Shown: positions 9,542 through 17,254, counted from the stretch's first letter. The stretch is DNA of 64,000 nucleotides from Pseudomonas iranensis (GCF_014268585.2 NZ_CP077092.1:3658001-3722000); one strand, 5' to 3'. The notes: generated from the letters alone by a model not told the origin. A program made the numbers and translations.

Positions 9542-9689
9542 CTCGACATTCCCTGGCTTGATCCGAATTCGACGCGCAGTGTTGCAAGAAGATATGTCAG
9601 GGATGTTGAAAATCCTCGGGTGTTTCCGTCGTCAAGCCGTCAAGGACGGGGGTTAGCGTCGAGGGCTGGGTTTTGCTTTTAGGCCATGT

Positions 9690-10076
9690 ATGCGCGCGCG
9701 AACGCGAGAGGAAGGATTCACCCTGATTGAAGTGCTGGTGGCACTGGCGATCATCGCCGTCGCCATGTCCGCCGCCGTGCGCGTCGCGGGGTTGATGACT
9801 CAGAGCAGTGGGGTTTTAAGGGATCGGTCGGTGGCGATGATTGCCGCGCAGAGCCGGATGGCTGAGCTGCGCCTGGAAGGCCGGTTGCCGAATGGGATGA
9901 AGGCTGTTGAATGTGATCAAGGACGGCTTATGCTGCGCTGCGAACAGGTGATTGCCAGCGCAGAGAATGGGCGGCTGCTCAAGGTTGGAATTCAAGTATT
10001 CGACCGCAACCAGGATGCGCCGCCGTTGGCCAGACTGGAGACCCTGTTGTCACGGCCAGGAAGCCCCTCACCCTAG
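9690..10076 (+). CDS. gspI: Type II secretion minor pseudopilin GspI (HxcU-like)
   Basis: Minor pseudopilin with leader MRARTREEG and mature start FTLIEVLVALAIIAVAMSAA. The 128-residue length fits GspI. The final residues GSPSP and the TAG stop lie inside a REP-type sequence (CCCTCACCCTAGCC at about 10066-10079), so the extreme C-terminus seems to have been replaced by repeat DNA. It is the last T2SS gene before the accessory block and is convergent with gspC on the far side of it. Confidence 0.92.
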   Translation: MRARTREEGFTLIEVLVALAIIAVAMSAAVRVAGLMTQSSGVLRDRSVAMIAAQSRMAELRLEGRLPNGMKAVECDQGRLMLRCEQVIASAENGRLLKVGIQVFDRNQDAPPLARLETLLSRPGSPSP

Positions 10077-10491
10077 CCCTCTCCCGAGGGAGAGGGAACC
10101 GATTCGGGGATATTCGAGAAATACGCCGACCTGAACGCATCGCTCTGAATCCATAATCAACGCGGTCGCTCAGGTCGATGTAAAACGCAAGACACCTTGG
10201 TCGGCTCCCTCTCCCTCCGGGAGAGGGCTGGGGTGAGGGGCTCTTTTACTCGAGTGTCTACAGGTCTCAGGCATACGCAGCTATGCAGCAATGGAAACTC
10301 CGGCAATACACCAGAATCACACCGACCAGAACGCAGCATCACAAATCCATAATCAACGCGCACGCTCAGGTCGATGTAAAACGCAAAACACCTCGGTCGG
10401 CTCCCTCTCCCTCCGGGAGAGGGCTGGGGTGAGGGGCTTTTCTGCCGCACCTAAAATCCCAAGGCCCCGCGCCGGATCAAGGCCAACGACA
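10077..10491. repeat. REP cluster (CTCTCCCTCCGGGAGAG family) at the left end of the accessory block
   Basis: No gene is visible. The stretch holds partial or complete copies of a hairpin with core CTCTCCCTCCGGGAGAG or its variant at about 10066-10100, 10203-10243 and 10401-10441, with flanking sequence also repeated (TCGATGTAAAACGCAA at about 10170 and 10370). The arrangement is BIME-like. The same family recurs at 56860-57085. Confidence 0.85.
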
Positions 10492-10851
10492 TCACCCCGC
10501 CACCTCCAAATTATCCATAACCCGATTCACCGCCAGCTCCCCCAACATGATCAGTTGAGCAACCCCCAACAGCGCCCGCCGCTGCGGGGCCGGCAACAGA
10601 CTGGAAATGTCCTGAGCAATCGTCTTCGCCGAAGCCAGCGTTTCACTCGCATCAGCCAGCAGTTCTTCATTCTTGGTATCCGCCGTCACCGCATACATCC
10701 CACGCGCCTTACGCGGCGGAGGCAGGAGATTGTTTGGCGACAGGTAATGATCAAGCGCGCGGTCGGCGGCTTCGTGGAGCTTGTTGGAATCTAGGGATTC
10801 GTAGGGAGACGTGGGATCGGTTTCGGGTGGGTTGGGTGTGGGTTTGATCAT
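10492..10851 (-). CDS. DUF6124-type small protein, copy 1
   Basis: 119 residues beginning MIKPTPNPPETDPTSPYESL. The resemblance to the Pseudomonas DUF6124 family is from memory, and the function is unknown. A proline-rich N-terminus is followed by Ala/Leu-rich helices (residues 25-40 and 65-115); there is no signal peptide or membrane segment. It differs from copy 2 (12275-12634) at only 4 positions, all in the last 10 residues. The ribosome binding site AAGGAG sits 7 bases before the ATG and forms part of segment A1 of the structured leader upstream, which could hide it. Copy 1 and copy 2 form direct repeats around the EcsC-family gene. Confidence 0.8.
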   Translation of the reverse strand: MIKPTPNPPETDPTSPYESLDSNKLHEAADRALDHYLSPNNLLPPPRKARGMYAVTADTKNEELLADASETLASAKTIAQDISSLLPAPQRRALLGVAQLIMLGELAVNRVMDNLEVAG

Positions 10852-11215
10852 GGTAAAGCTCCTTGATTATTGGAGCCGCCACGTTTCGCTGCGAAACGAA
10901 TAGGGGTGGCAGCTGTACGCAGGTTCGCAGACCGGGAATCAAGGAACCCGGCATACCCGAAGGTATCCCGCGCACAGCCGCCATAAAGCACCATTGCCAA
11001 AAATGACAACGAACTGGAGCGCTGTGCGCCTTGATTGATCCGGGCTGCGAAACCCGATCGCTGATTCGTCAGCGACGCGACCACAATAGAACCCGCCCCC
11101 TAGGCGCACAAGCCGGCGGATTCTGGCGTAGCTGTAGGCAAAGGCGCAAGGATATGTAGCTTGGGAGCATGACCTAAGATGTCTTTTTAAACATTGATGT
11201 TTATCGAGCCCGCGA
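10852..11215 (-). ncRNA. Structured 5' leader of DUF6124 copy 1 with alternative hairpins
   Basis: Read on the minus strand, the order is: invariant 54-base block (11107-11160), segment B2 (11044-11054), A2 (11029-11036), a hairpin with a C(UUCG)G tetraloop (stem ATACC/GGTAT, 10953-10966), A' (10937-10944), B' (10922-10930), B1 (10888-10897), A1 (10861-10868), start codon. A' (AATCAAGG on plus) is the exact reverse complement of both A1 and A2 (CCTTGATT on plus). B' matches B1 and B2 in the same way. Hence either B2-A2/A'-B' or A'-B'/B1-A1 can form, and the second covers the ribosome binding site. Complementarity is read directly; regulation is inferred. Confidence 0.7.
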
Positions 11216-11394
11216 ATGTGTTCCCCTGTCCTGCAGCATTTAATCGCGGGGGGCTGGGCGATTATTTAGAAAGTGGAGTTATACCGTCAGCGCGGCGGCG
11301 AAAGCATTGGAGCGAATTTATTCAAAGCGAAGTGATGTAAATAACCAGGCATGCATGGCATCATAACGCCACTAATCATACGCTGAGACTGAAG

Positions 11395-12033
11395 ATGGAA
11401 CTGATAAGTCAAGAAAAGATAATGCAGGTACTTGATTGGGCCTACGAGAGGTCTGTGAATGGGTTCTCCGGTCTTGATTCCGCCGAGGAGCTCGCAGCCA
11501 GCTACGCCAAAGAGGAAAGCCCTGCTTACGATCAAGCTAACTCCCTGATTCGCTGGCAGAACACCAAATCGGCCACCTCTGGCTTCATTACCGGCTTAGG
11601 TGGATTGATTACGCTGCCCGTAGCGTTGCCCGCCAACATCACAAGTGTGCTTTTCGTACAAATTCGTATGATCGCCGCCATCGCCCACTTAGGTGGCTAC
11701 GACGTGAAGGATGACAAGGTCAAGACTCTCGTTTTCGCCTGTCTCACAGCCAACTCCGCCAAAGAAGTGCTAAAAGACATCGGTATTGCCGTAGGCAACA
11801 AACTTGCGATGAACGCCGTGAAGTCCATTTCCGGTAAGACTCTGATAGAGATAAACAAAAAGGTCGGCTTCAAGCTGTTCACCAAGTTTGGTGAAAAAGG
11901 CGTGATCAATCTTGGCAAAGCTGTGCCGCTGCTGGGAGGCCTGATTGGTGGAAGTTTCGATGCCTACACGACCAACACCGTCGGTAATGTAGCGCGCGAT
12001 ACATTTACACCAAAAGAAGTGGCTGCTGCATAA
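11395..12033 (+). CDS. EcsC family protein
   Basis: 212 residues that I recognise as EcsC-family (named after B. subtilis EcsC; biochemical role unknown). The typical core is GFITGLGGLITLPVALPANI, then VLFVQIRMIAAIAHLGGYD and KVKTLVFACLTANSAKEVLKD, with a Gly-rich hydrophobic segment near 175-190 (LGGLIGGSFDAYTTN). The hydrophobic stretches suggest membrane association. It is on plus and lies alone between two direct repeats (DUF6124 genes with leaders), which makes it look like cargo of a duplicated cassette. A terminator-like inverted repeat follows at 12107-12144. Confidence 0.85.
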   Translation: MELISQEKIMQVLDWAYERSVNGFSGLDSAEELAASYAKEESPAYDQANSLIRWQNTKSATSGFITGLGGLITLPVALPANITSVLFVQIRMIAAIAHLGGYDVKDDKVKTLVFACLTANSAKEVLKDIGIAVGNKLAMNAVKSISGKTLIEINKKVGFKLFTKFGEKGVINLGKAVPLLGGLIGGSFDAYTTNTVGNVARDTFTPKEVAAA

Positions 12034-12105
12034 AGGACCGTTTTAGCGGTAGCTGCATTTCCCCGTGTTCATGCAAATGCAGAGGCAAAAGCAGCAAGCG
12101 CTACA

Positions 12106-12146
12106 GAGGGGTCGGATGTATTTTTAGAAAATAAATCCGCCCCTTT
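12106..12146 (+). terminator. Terminator-like inverted repeat after the EcsC-family gene
   Basis: AGGGGTCGGAT (12107-12117) pairs with ATCCGCCCCT (12135-12144), with a bulged position and an A/T-rich loop, followed by a short T-rich stretch. It lies 70 bases after the stop. It could instead be a small repeat element: a fragment of similar sequence occurs near 13021-13037. Confidence 0.5.
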
Positions 12147-12198
12147 GTCTTTCCAAAGGTTTCCAACGTCGTACACACCATCAGCAATCAGCATCCCC

Positions 12199-12232
12199 CC
12201 CGTGGGAGCGAGCTTGCTCGCGAAAGCGCCAG
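12199..12232. repeat. Single REP hairpin (GCGAGCTTGCTCGC)
   Basis: One copy of the common REP core in the orientation GTGGGAGCGAGCTTGCTCGC, between the EcsC-family gene and DUF6124 copy 2. Confidence 0.85.
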
Positions 12233-12274
12233 AATAAACACCCGATCAATCACCAGGTGATCCCGACACCCGCA

Positions 12275-12634
12275 TCAACCCGGCAATTCCAAATTATCTA
12301 GCGCCCGATTCACCGCCAGTTCCCCCAACATGATCAGTTGAGCAACCCCCAACAATGCCCGCCGCTGCGGCGCCGGCAACAAACTGGAAATGTCCTGAGC
12401 AATCGTCTTCGCCGAAGCAAGCGTTTCACTCGCATCAGCCAGCAGTTCTTCATTCTTGGTATCCGCCGTCACCGCATACATCCCACGCGCCTTACGCGGC
12501 GGAGGCAGGAGATTGTTTGGCGACAGGTAATGATCAAGCGCGCGGTCGGCAGCTTCGTGGAGTTTGTTTGAATCGAGGGATTCGTAGGGAGATGTGGGAT
12601 CGGTTTCGGGCGGGTTGGGTGTTGGTTTGATCAT
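12275..12634 (-). CDS. DUF6124-type small protein, copy 2
   Basis: 119 residues, identical to copy 1 except four substitutions in the last ten residues (NRALDNLELPG here, NRVMDNLEVAG in copy 1). Function unknown. The ribosome binding site is GGAG, 7 bases before the ATG. The upstream leader has the same architecture as copy 1 but different pairing segments. The near identity of the proteins indicates a recent duplication or gene conversion. The pair could recombine and delete about 1.78 kb, including the EcsC-family gene. Confidence 0.8.
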   Translation of the reverse strand: MIKPTPNPPETDPTSPYESLDSNKLHEAADRALDHYLSPNNLLPPPRKARGMYAVTADTKNEELLADASETLASAKTIAQDISSLLPAPQRRALLGVAQLIMLGELAVNRALDNLELPG

Positions 12635-12985
12635 GGTGAAGCTCCATTTTTATACCTGGTGGAACCACCAAAACCTGTCGCTAAACAAGTAAGGGTGGCA
12701 GCTGTGCGCGGGTTAGCGAACCGAGAGGTATAAGACCCGGCAGACCCGAAGGTCTCCCACGCACAGCCACCATAGCGTCATCGCAAACGTCTGCGACAAA
12801 CTGGAGCGTCGTTGAACTTATACCTGGTCGGGTCGCTAAACCCGGTCGCTGGATTGCAGCGACCCATAGACGATATAGACCAAGAACAAAGCTCACAAGC
12901 CGGCGGATTCTGGCGTAGCTGTAGGCAAAGGCGCAAGGATATGTAGCCTGAGAGCGTGACTGGAGATGTCCTTTTAAACATTGGC
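12635..12985 (-). ncRNA. Structured 5' leader of DUF6124 copy 2 with alternative hairpins
   Basis: Same plan as the copy 1 leader: invariant block 12894-12947, B2 12831-12842, A2 12817-12825, UUCG-loop hairpin 12742-12755 (stem AGACC/GGTCT, one compensated pair different from copy 1), A' 12726-12734, B' 12711-12720, B1 12677-12686, A1 12651-12657. A' (AGGTATAAG on plus) is the exact reverse complement of A2 (CTTATACCT) and over 7 bases of A1 (TATACCT). These sequences are unrelated to the copy 1 segments, yet complementarity is kept. This is strong internal evidence for RNA structure; the regulatory role is inferred. Confidence 0.72.
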
Positions 12986-13406
12986 GTTTATCGAGGCCTC
13001 ATGCCGTCACGTTCCACAAAATAGATCCGTCCCTTTTATTCTCAGGAAAAACACGCGATCACTTTTGCAAGTCGCTTCATGCCTCGACAAGCTCATGACT
13101 AAGCTTTTTTCGCGCCTAAATGCTGAGATCTCGAGAAAGCACCGGAAAGACTTGTCGGTCGCAGAACCTGAGATTCCATTAGCGACACTGAAGCGATTTT
13201 TCGATGTCAATGATACAATCGACCTAGCACGGCCTGAGGCGCCTGCGCCATGCATATGATGTCGCGCGGGGTTAATCAAGTGTTAATTACCACCAAACTG
13301 CACCTTAGAGCAGTATTTAGGGTTGACCGTTACACGCAACGCAGGATTAGATATTGCACTTGTTTCTTTTAATTGAGCTTATAACTTATGGGAGCATCTA
13401 ACAAAT
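12986..13406. other. Intergenic, no convincing gene
   Basis: A 92-codon frame on plus (12981-13259) has no clear ribosome binding site and no recognisable family; it may be a decayed gene. A possible promoter for the sce7726-like gene (TTGACC near 13323, A/T-rich stretch ~17 bases on) lies just upstream. A+T content rises here compared with the T2SS genes, marking the start of the foreign-looking segment. Confidence 0.5.
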
Positions 13407-13973
13407 ATGTTAAATGACTCATTAATCCGCGCCGCATTATTAACTCGACTAAGGAACGCTCATCCTCGGCCTAAAGCGCTTATTGAAGAATTGCGGGTTC
13501 ATAATGGCAATGCTATTGCTGACGTAGTCGCCATCCATAGTGAAGCTCATTGTTATGAGATCAAAGGTGATGGTGACAAAATTGAAAGAATTGCTCAGCA
13601 AGGCTTATATTACGACCTTGCTTTTCGAAAAGTTACCTTAGTGACCACTTCAAAGCACATAGCAAAAGCCGTTAAAATCGCCCCAAGTCACTGGGGCATT
13701 CTTGAAGCAAAATGCAACTCATCAAATAGAATTGTTTTTAAATCAGTACGCCAAGTAAAGAAGAGTGCATCATTTGACAAGCAGATAGCATTGTTAACCC
13801 TATGGCGAAACGAACTGCTTGATATCGCACTCGAACTAGAAGAAAAAGTTCAGAGCAAAACAAACAGAGACTCTCTATCCTCTCTGATTTCTCGGGCTTT
13901 CGGAGCACAAGAGCTCAGCCTGACAATAGGCAAAGCCCTTGTACTTAGAAGCCTTATAAAAGATCAAGCATGA
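13407..13973 (+). CDS. sce7726-like protein, possible nuclease fold
   Basis: 188 residues that I recognise as resembling the sce7726 family, often found beside Beta-family proteins in accessory islands. Residues 30-60 carry a PD-(D/E)XK-like pattern: NAIADVVAIH then HCYEIKGDGDKIERI, in which Asp, Glu and the E-x-K (EIK) could be the catalytic residues. Function is unproven; a restriction-like or defence nuclease is inferred from this pattern. It is A+T-rich compared with flanking T2SS genes. Its 3' end overlaps the convergent Beta-family gene by 20 bases, a compact arrangement suggesting the two have travelled together. Confidence 0.7.
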   Translation: MLNDSLIRAALLTRLRNAHPRPKALIEELRVHNGNAIADVVAIHSEAHCYEIKGDGDKIERIAQQGLYYDLAFRKVTLVTTSKHIAKAVKIAPSHWGILEAKCNSSNRIVFKSVRQVKKSASFDKQIALLTLWRNELLDIALELEEKVQSKTNRDSLSSLISRAFGAQELSLTIGKALVLRSLIKDQA

Positions 13974-15021
13974 AAGATATATGAGAGTTGATTGTAGGTT
14001 TCAAAATACTACCAGGCATCACCGTTGACCCAAGCCCAGCTGCTTTTTCAACCAAATACAAATCCCCTGCAGAGTTGCCGTGTCGAAAAAAAGGCTTTGC
14101 TATGATAATTGAAGCAATATCATTATATTGCTTGAAACCTCTTGGATGCGTCTTAATGCCACCGCCGCGCACAATATAGTGTTTGCCTTCGTAAGAGTAG
14201 ACCACTTTAGGCGCAGTCACGTTGAGCATGTTACGCGGATCAATATCAGAGTCCGAATAATCAGGACTTACAATAGTATAATCACCAAAAATCACATGCC
14301 GACCAGAAAATGCTGGAATAGCATTGTTAAAGATGGCAATTTCGTTGCGAACCAAATGAACTTCACTATTAGTTGAAAGTACATCACCCGCAGCAGGAGG
14401 AAGTGTAGAACCTGTAATCACAATTGATTCATATGCGTGATCAGCAAGAGCAGCCGCGCAAAAAGCTTTTATCTGTAGAGAACGAGTCAGCGCATCAACA
14501 CCCTTACAGACCCTATTATCTATAACAAGTACCCATCTATCATAAATGCCATCCCCCATCGCTAGGAGATGCAAAATATCTGACCGAATCAAATTATAGC
14601 TAATGAGATCTTCGCTTGAGACACGTAGAGCAATTCTTCTACTTTTTACAACTTTAGTGATTGCAGGCGTGAACACACAAGCATTTCGATCCGCTGTGCG
14701 ATCTATACCAACAACTGGGTTAAAACAAAGATTCTGAGCAAACATGCATGCTGCAAAATATTCATAGCTCGGACGCCCTCCAATGTGGATTGAGTTTGGA
14801 ATATCGTAGTCGTCCACAAAGTACTCAGGTACGCCCTTCATATTCAAGCAAAATTTTCGAGAGACTTTCTCGATGCTCTGCTTTAAAGTCGAGGCATCCA
14901 TATCCTTTTTCATAGGAAGATCGAAAAAAGGAATGACGAGTTTTTTCTTTTCCTTGCTAAGAGACTTAATCGCCCCAAACTCATTGGCCTTAGCTTTAAG
15001 AAACGGCATGTACTTATGCAT
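13954..15021 (-). CDS. Beta-family protein (T4 beta protein-like)
   Basis: 355 residues beginning MHKYMPFLKAKANEFGAI, the typical opening of the Beta protein family (YxPxLkxKxxE). Later features include IPFFDLP, VVGIDRT and HPRGFKQYNDIA near the C-terminus. The family is known from phage T4 and bacterial islands next to sce7726/sce7725 proteins, and its biochemical role is unknown to me. The start overlaps the stop of the ImmA/IrrE-type gene by 8 bases, with an AAGGA sequence upstream, so it is probably the third gene of a GNAT-peptidase-Beta operon. Codon use is A+T-rich. Confidence 0.75.
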   Translation of the reverse strand: MHKYMPFLKAKANEFGAIKSLSKEKKKLVIPFFDLPMKKDMDASTLKQSIEKVSRKFCLNMKGVPEYFVDDYDIPNSIHIGGRPSYEYFAACMFAQNLCFNPVVGIDRTADRNACVFTPAITKVVKSRRIALRVSSEDLISYNLIRSDILHLLAMGDGIYDRWVLVIDNRVCKGVDALTRSLQIKAFCAAALADHAYESIVITGSTLPPAAGDVLSTNSEVHLVRNEIAIFNNAIPAFSGRHVIFGDYTIVSPDYSDSDIDPRNMLNVTAPKVVYSYEGKHYIVRGGGIKTHPRGFKQYNDIASIIIAKPFFRHGNSAGDLYLVEKAAGLGSTVMPGSILKPTINSHISFMLDLL

Positions 15022-15838
15022 TTGCGCTGATCATCCTTCTGACGCTAATCTTATTAATAATGGTATTAAATAGAGTATAGTTCCCTAAATCATGCCTCAC
15101 GAAGCCTGCCAAGATTGCAGGGTGTATAGACAGCTTCTCCGCGTCCTTAAATAGATCCTGCGCACTGTGATGCCTTCTTACAGAGGCGGATCGCCAATCG
15201 CTACGACTTATAAATATTTCTTTAGCTAGTTGGTTCGCCTCGAGTTCAATATGATTTTCACCGACATCTTCGAGACAATCAAAGTGAGGCTCATACAGTT
15301 GATCATAATGAATCGATACATGAGCAAGCTCATGCATGAGTGTAAACCAAAAATAATCATATCTATCATATCGCAGTGTCATACCGACTATCGGAGTTCC
15401 ACATGGGAGCTTAAAGAAAACCCCGTCAGTCTTCATTCCGGCAGACTGTGGCAAATAGATAAGCACAACACCATATTGCCAAAGCAGACTGGATATATTC
15501 GTTATATTTTCCACATCCAGAGAATATCTAGCGATCTCCTTTAGCGACTGTTGGGATAGGCCATTAAACTTCTGCACCTTCCCGTTAGAAATCACGATCT
15601 CAGCGTAGCGCTGCACCTGAGAAAGCCATAAAAAAACTTCAGCCTCTTTATCTGTCCCACTTCGACGAAAAAGAGCACTGCTCGCAACCCCAGAGAGTAG
15701 ATCTTTGAATATAAGAGGGTCATCAGAGCCCAGTTTATCTATGATCTCGGTATAGGCTTTAAGCGCTCCCAAAAGACTTTCAGGAGAGCAGTCAGATGTT
15801 GAGACGAAAAAATCTTCGAACTCATCTTTATCATCCAT
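15014..15838 (-). CDS. ImmA/IrrE-type metallopeptidase
   Basis: A start at MDDKDEFEDFF gives 274 residues. It has GGAG about 9 bases upstream and overlaps the GNAT stop by 8 bases; a further upstream start at 15892 is possible but would overlap by 62. The zinc motif HELAHVSIH (HExxH, about residue 175) is followed by a downstream Glu-rich segment ENHIELEANQLAKEIF that supplies the third ligand, as in the ImmA/IrrE family. No helix-turn-helix is visible in the N-terminal half, unlike the usual XRE-peptidase fusions or pairs. Known relatives cleave repressors (ImmA, IrrE). The substrate here is unknown and could be a partner encoded elsewhere. Confidence 0.82.
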   Translation of the reverse strand: MDDKDEFEDFFVSTSDCSPESLLGALKAYTEIIDKLGSDDPLIFKDLLSGVASSALFRRSGTDKEAEVFLWLSQVQRYAEIVISNGKVQKFNGLSQQSLKEIARYSLDVENITNISSLLWQYGVVLIYLPQSAGMKTDGVFFKLPCGTPIVGMTLRYDRYDYFWFTLMHELAHVSIHYDQLYEPHFDCLEDVGENHIELEANQLAKEIFISRSDWRSASVRRHHSAQDLFKDAEKLSIHPAILAGFVRHDLGNYTLFNTIINKISVRRMISANA

Positions 15839-16508
15839 GAGCAGGAGCTCCGAATTTTTGAGCGGCTTCTTTAGCCATCTCGAAATAATCAAGGCTTTCT
15901 TTTTTTCTTTCTGGAAAACACGTCATACCGATTTTATTGTAGTAAGCGGCTGCTTTTGGCAGTGAATGCAGCGAAAATCCCGGACGTAAACCTAAGGTTT
16001 CAGTGGCAAATTTAGACGCATATTTAATAAGGTCAGACCCCACGCCTTTAAAGCGTGCAGCACTCAGCGGATTAGGCCTATTCCATGGTGCAACTGCGAC
16101 ATACTCTATATAAAAAATCCCTTGACCATCAATTATACTGTCCTTCGGGTGATATATAAGGCAAGCAGCCTGAACAGCGTCCTCTGCCAAGTAAAAAAAC
16201 CAATTATACTCTTGGGCACTATGATGAATAGCTTTAGCCGTCCATCGCCAGTGAGCATCTTCCATCTGTAATTCCGATATTTTTTGCAAGAGCTCCGCCT
16301 CGCACGTTACAGAACTCTTTACACAATGGAGTATTTCAATATTTTTCGCGGTCCATTCCTTATCACACTTACTGGCCAACGCAATATCCCAACCATGCAA
16401 AAGCTGAAAAGATATGCTTTTGCCGGTCGTATTGGTTTTAACACCTGTGAACAAAGCCGAGGCAGGAGGGGATGAAGCGATAAGGGATTTAATCCTGTTT
16501 ATATCCAT
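15831..16508 (-). CDS. GNAT family N-acetyltransferase
   Basis: A start at MDINRIK gives 225 residues; a GTG four codons upstream is an alternative. The C-terminal half is a GNAT fold: IEYVAVAPW (strand beta 4), the acetyl-CoA loop RFKGVGSDLIKYA, and the late motif AAAYYNKIGM. The N-terminal ~100 residues are not recognised. It is the first gene of an apparent operon with the ImmA/IrrE-type peptidase and Beta protein. GNAT proteins are toxins in some toxin-antitoxin pairs, but the usual small HTH antitoxin is absent, so that role is speculative. Confidence 0.78.
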   Translation of the reverse strand: MDINRIKSLIASSPPASALFTGVKTNTTGKSISFQLLHGWDIALASKCDKEWTAKNIEILHCVKSSVTCEAELLQKISELQMEDAHWRWTAKAIHHSAQEYNWFFYLAEDAVQAACLIYHPKDSIIDGQGIFYIEYVAVAPWNRPNPLSAARFKGVGSDLIKYASKFATETLGLRPGFSLHSLPKAAAYYNKIGMTCFPERKKESLDYFEMAKEAAQKFGAPAHG

Positions 16509-17254
16509 ATAACACCACACTTAAAATCATGAAGTTTTTAAGGAAAGCTTTGGGCTCTAAACTGGCACCTAGATTCCACCATGGCCGGATTTGATCACGA
16601 CTACGCTCGTGGCAGCTTGAAAATACCAATCTGCGCTTCGGGAGAGCAGTGAGTGTGTACAGCGCGAAAAAAGTACGAAATCCATTTCTTATCCTTCACT
16701 TTCAATCAACCAAAATACATCGAAATCTTTCACCATAATGGCATTATAGTATTATCTTGTCGAAGTGAATGTCTACATCCTCGCGCAATTTGCTGACGTG
16801 CGGTTTTTTTCCTGGTCAGACAGGAGCCCCTGCTGCGCCCACTTAGATTGGAACAGGTCGCTTTTTGCGACCACGCTGCCAAGCAAAAGAGGCTTCAGGG
16901 ACGTCAGAGAAAAACGGAGGTATACGACTAAATAATCTTTTTTTGAACAATCGCTTGAAAGGTCACGGTTTAGTAAATTTGAGGCCAAGATCACAAAGAA
17001 TTGAGAACAGAAGGCACCTGCTTTTCGACGCCCACTAACGATTATTTAGTCAGTTCTTTCTGAGTGCCGAAGAGCTTAAAACGTTGTTCTAGTAGGGTAT
17101 TCCCCAGTTAATACGACGAGGCAAAATCACTTCAATTCTGCAATTTCTATCTAGTCAACCTCGGCAAAACCACCCCTCCCCAACCTCTCCACCCCCAACC
17201 GCACCCTCTCCCCCTCGCTCAATCACCACCCCATCCCCTCAACCCCCACCAACT
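16509..17254. other. A+T-rich right end of accessory block; no convincing gene before gspC
   Basis: No gene is supported. A 73-codon minus-strand frame at 16773-16994 has no recognisable family. A perfect 12-base inverted repeat, GACTAAATAATC at 16926-16937 and GATTATTTAGTC at 17040-17051, lies close to the right boundary. From about 17151 the sequence is the decayed 3' end of gspC, nearly without G on the plus strand (only about 4 G in 17161-17280). Confidence 0.55.

Noticed and set aside
12981..13259. 92-codon plus-strand frame before the sce7726-like gene
   Set aside because: No clear start signal and no recognised family; possibly a remnant.
16773..16994. 73-codon minus-strand frame
   Set aside because: No ribosome binding site, no family resemblance, and the region looks decayed.
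10077..17150. Prophage or integrative element with its own integrase
   Set aside because: No recombinase, phage structural gene, tRNA target or direct att repeat is visible.
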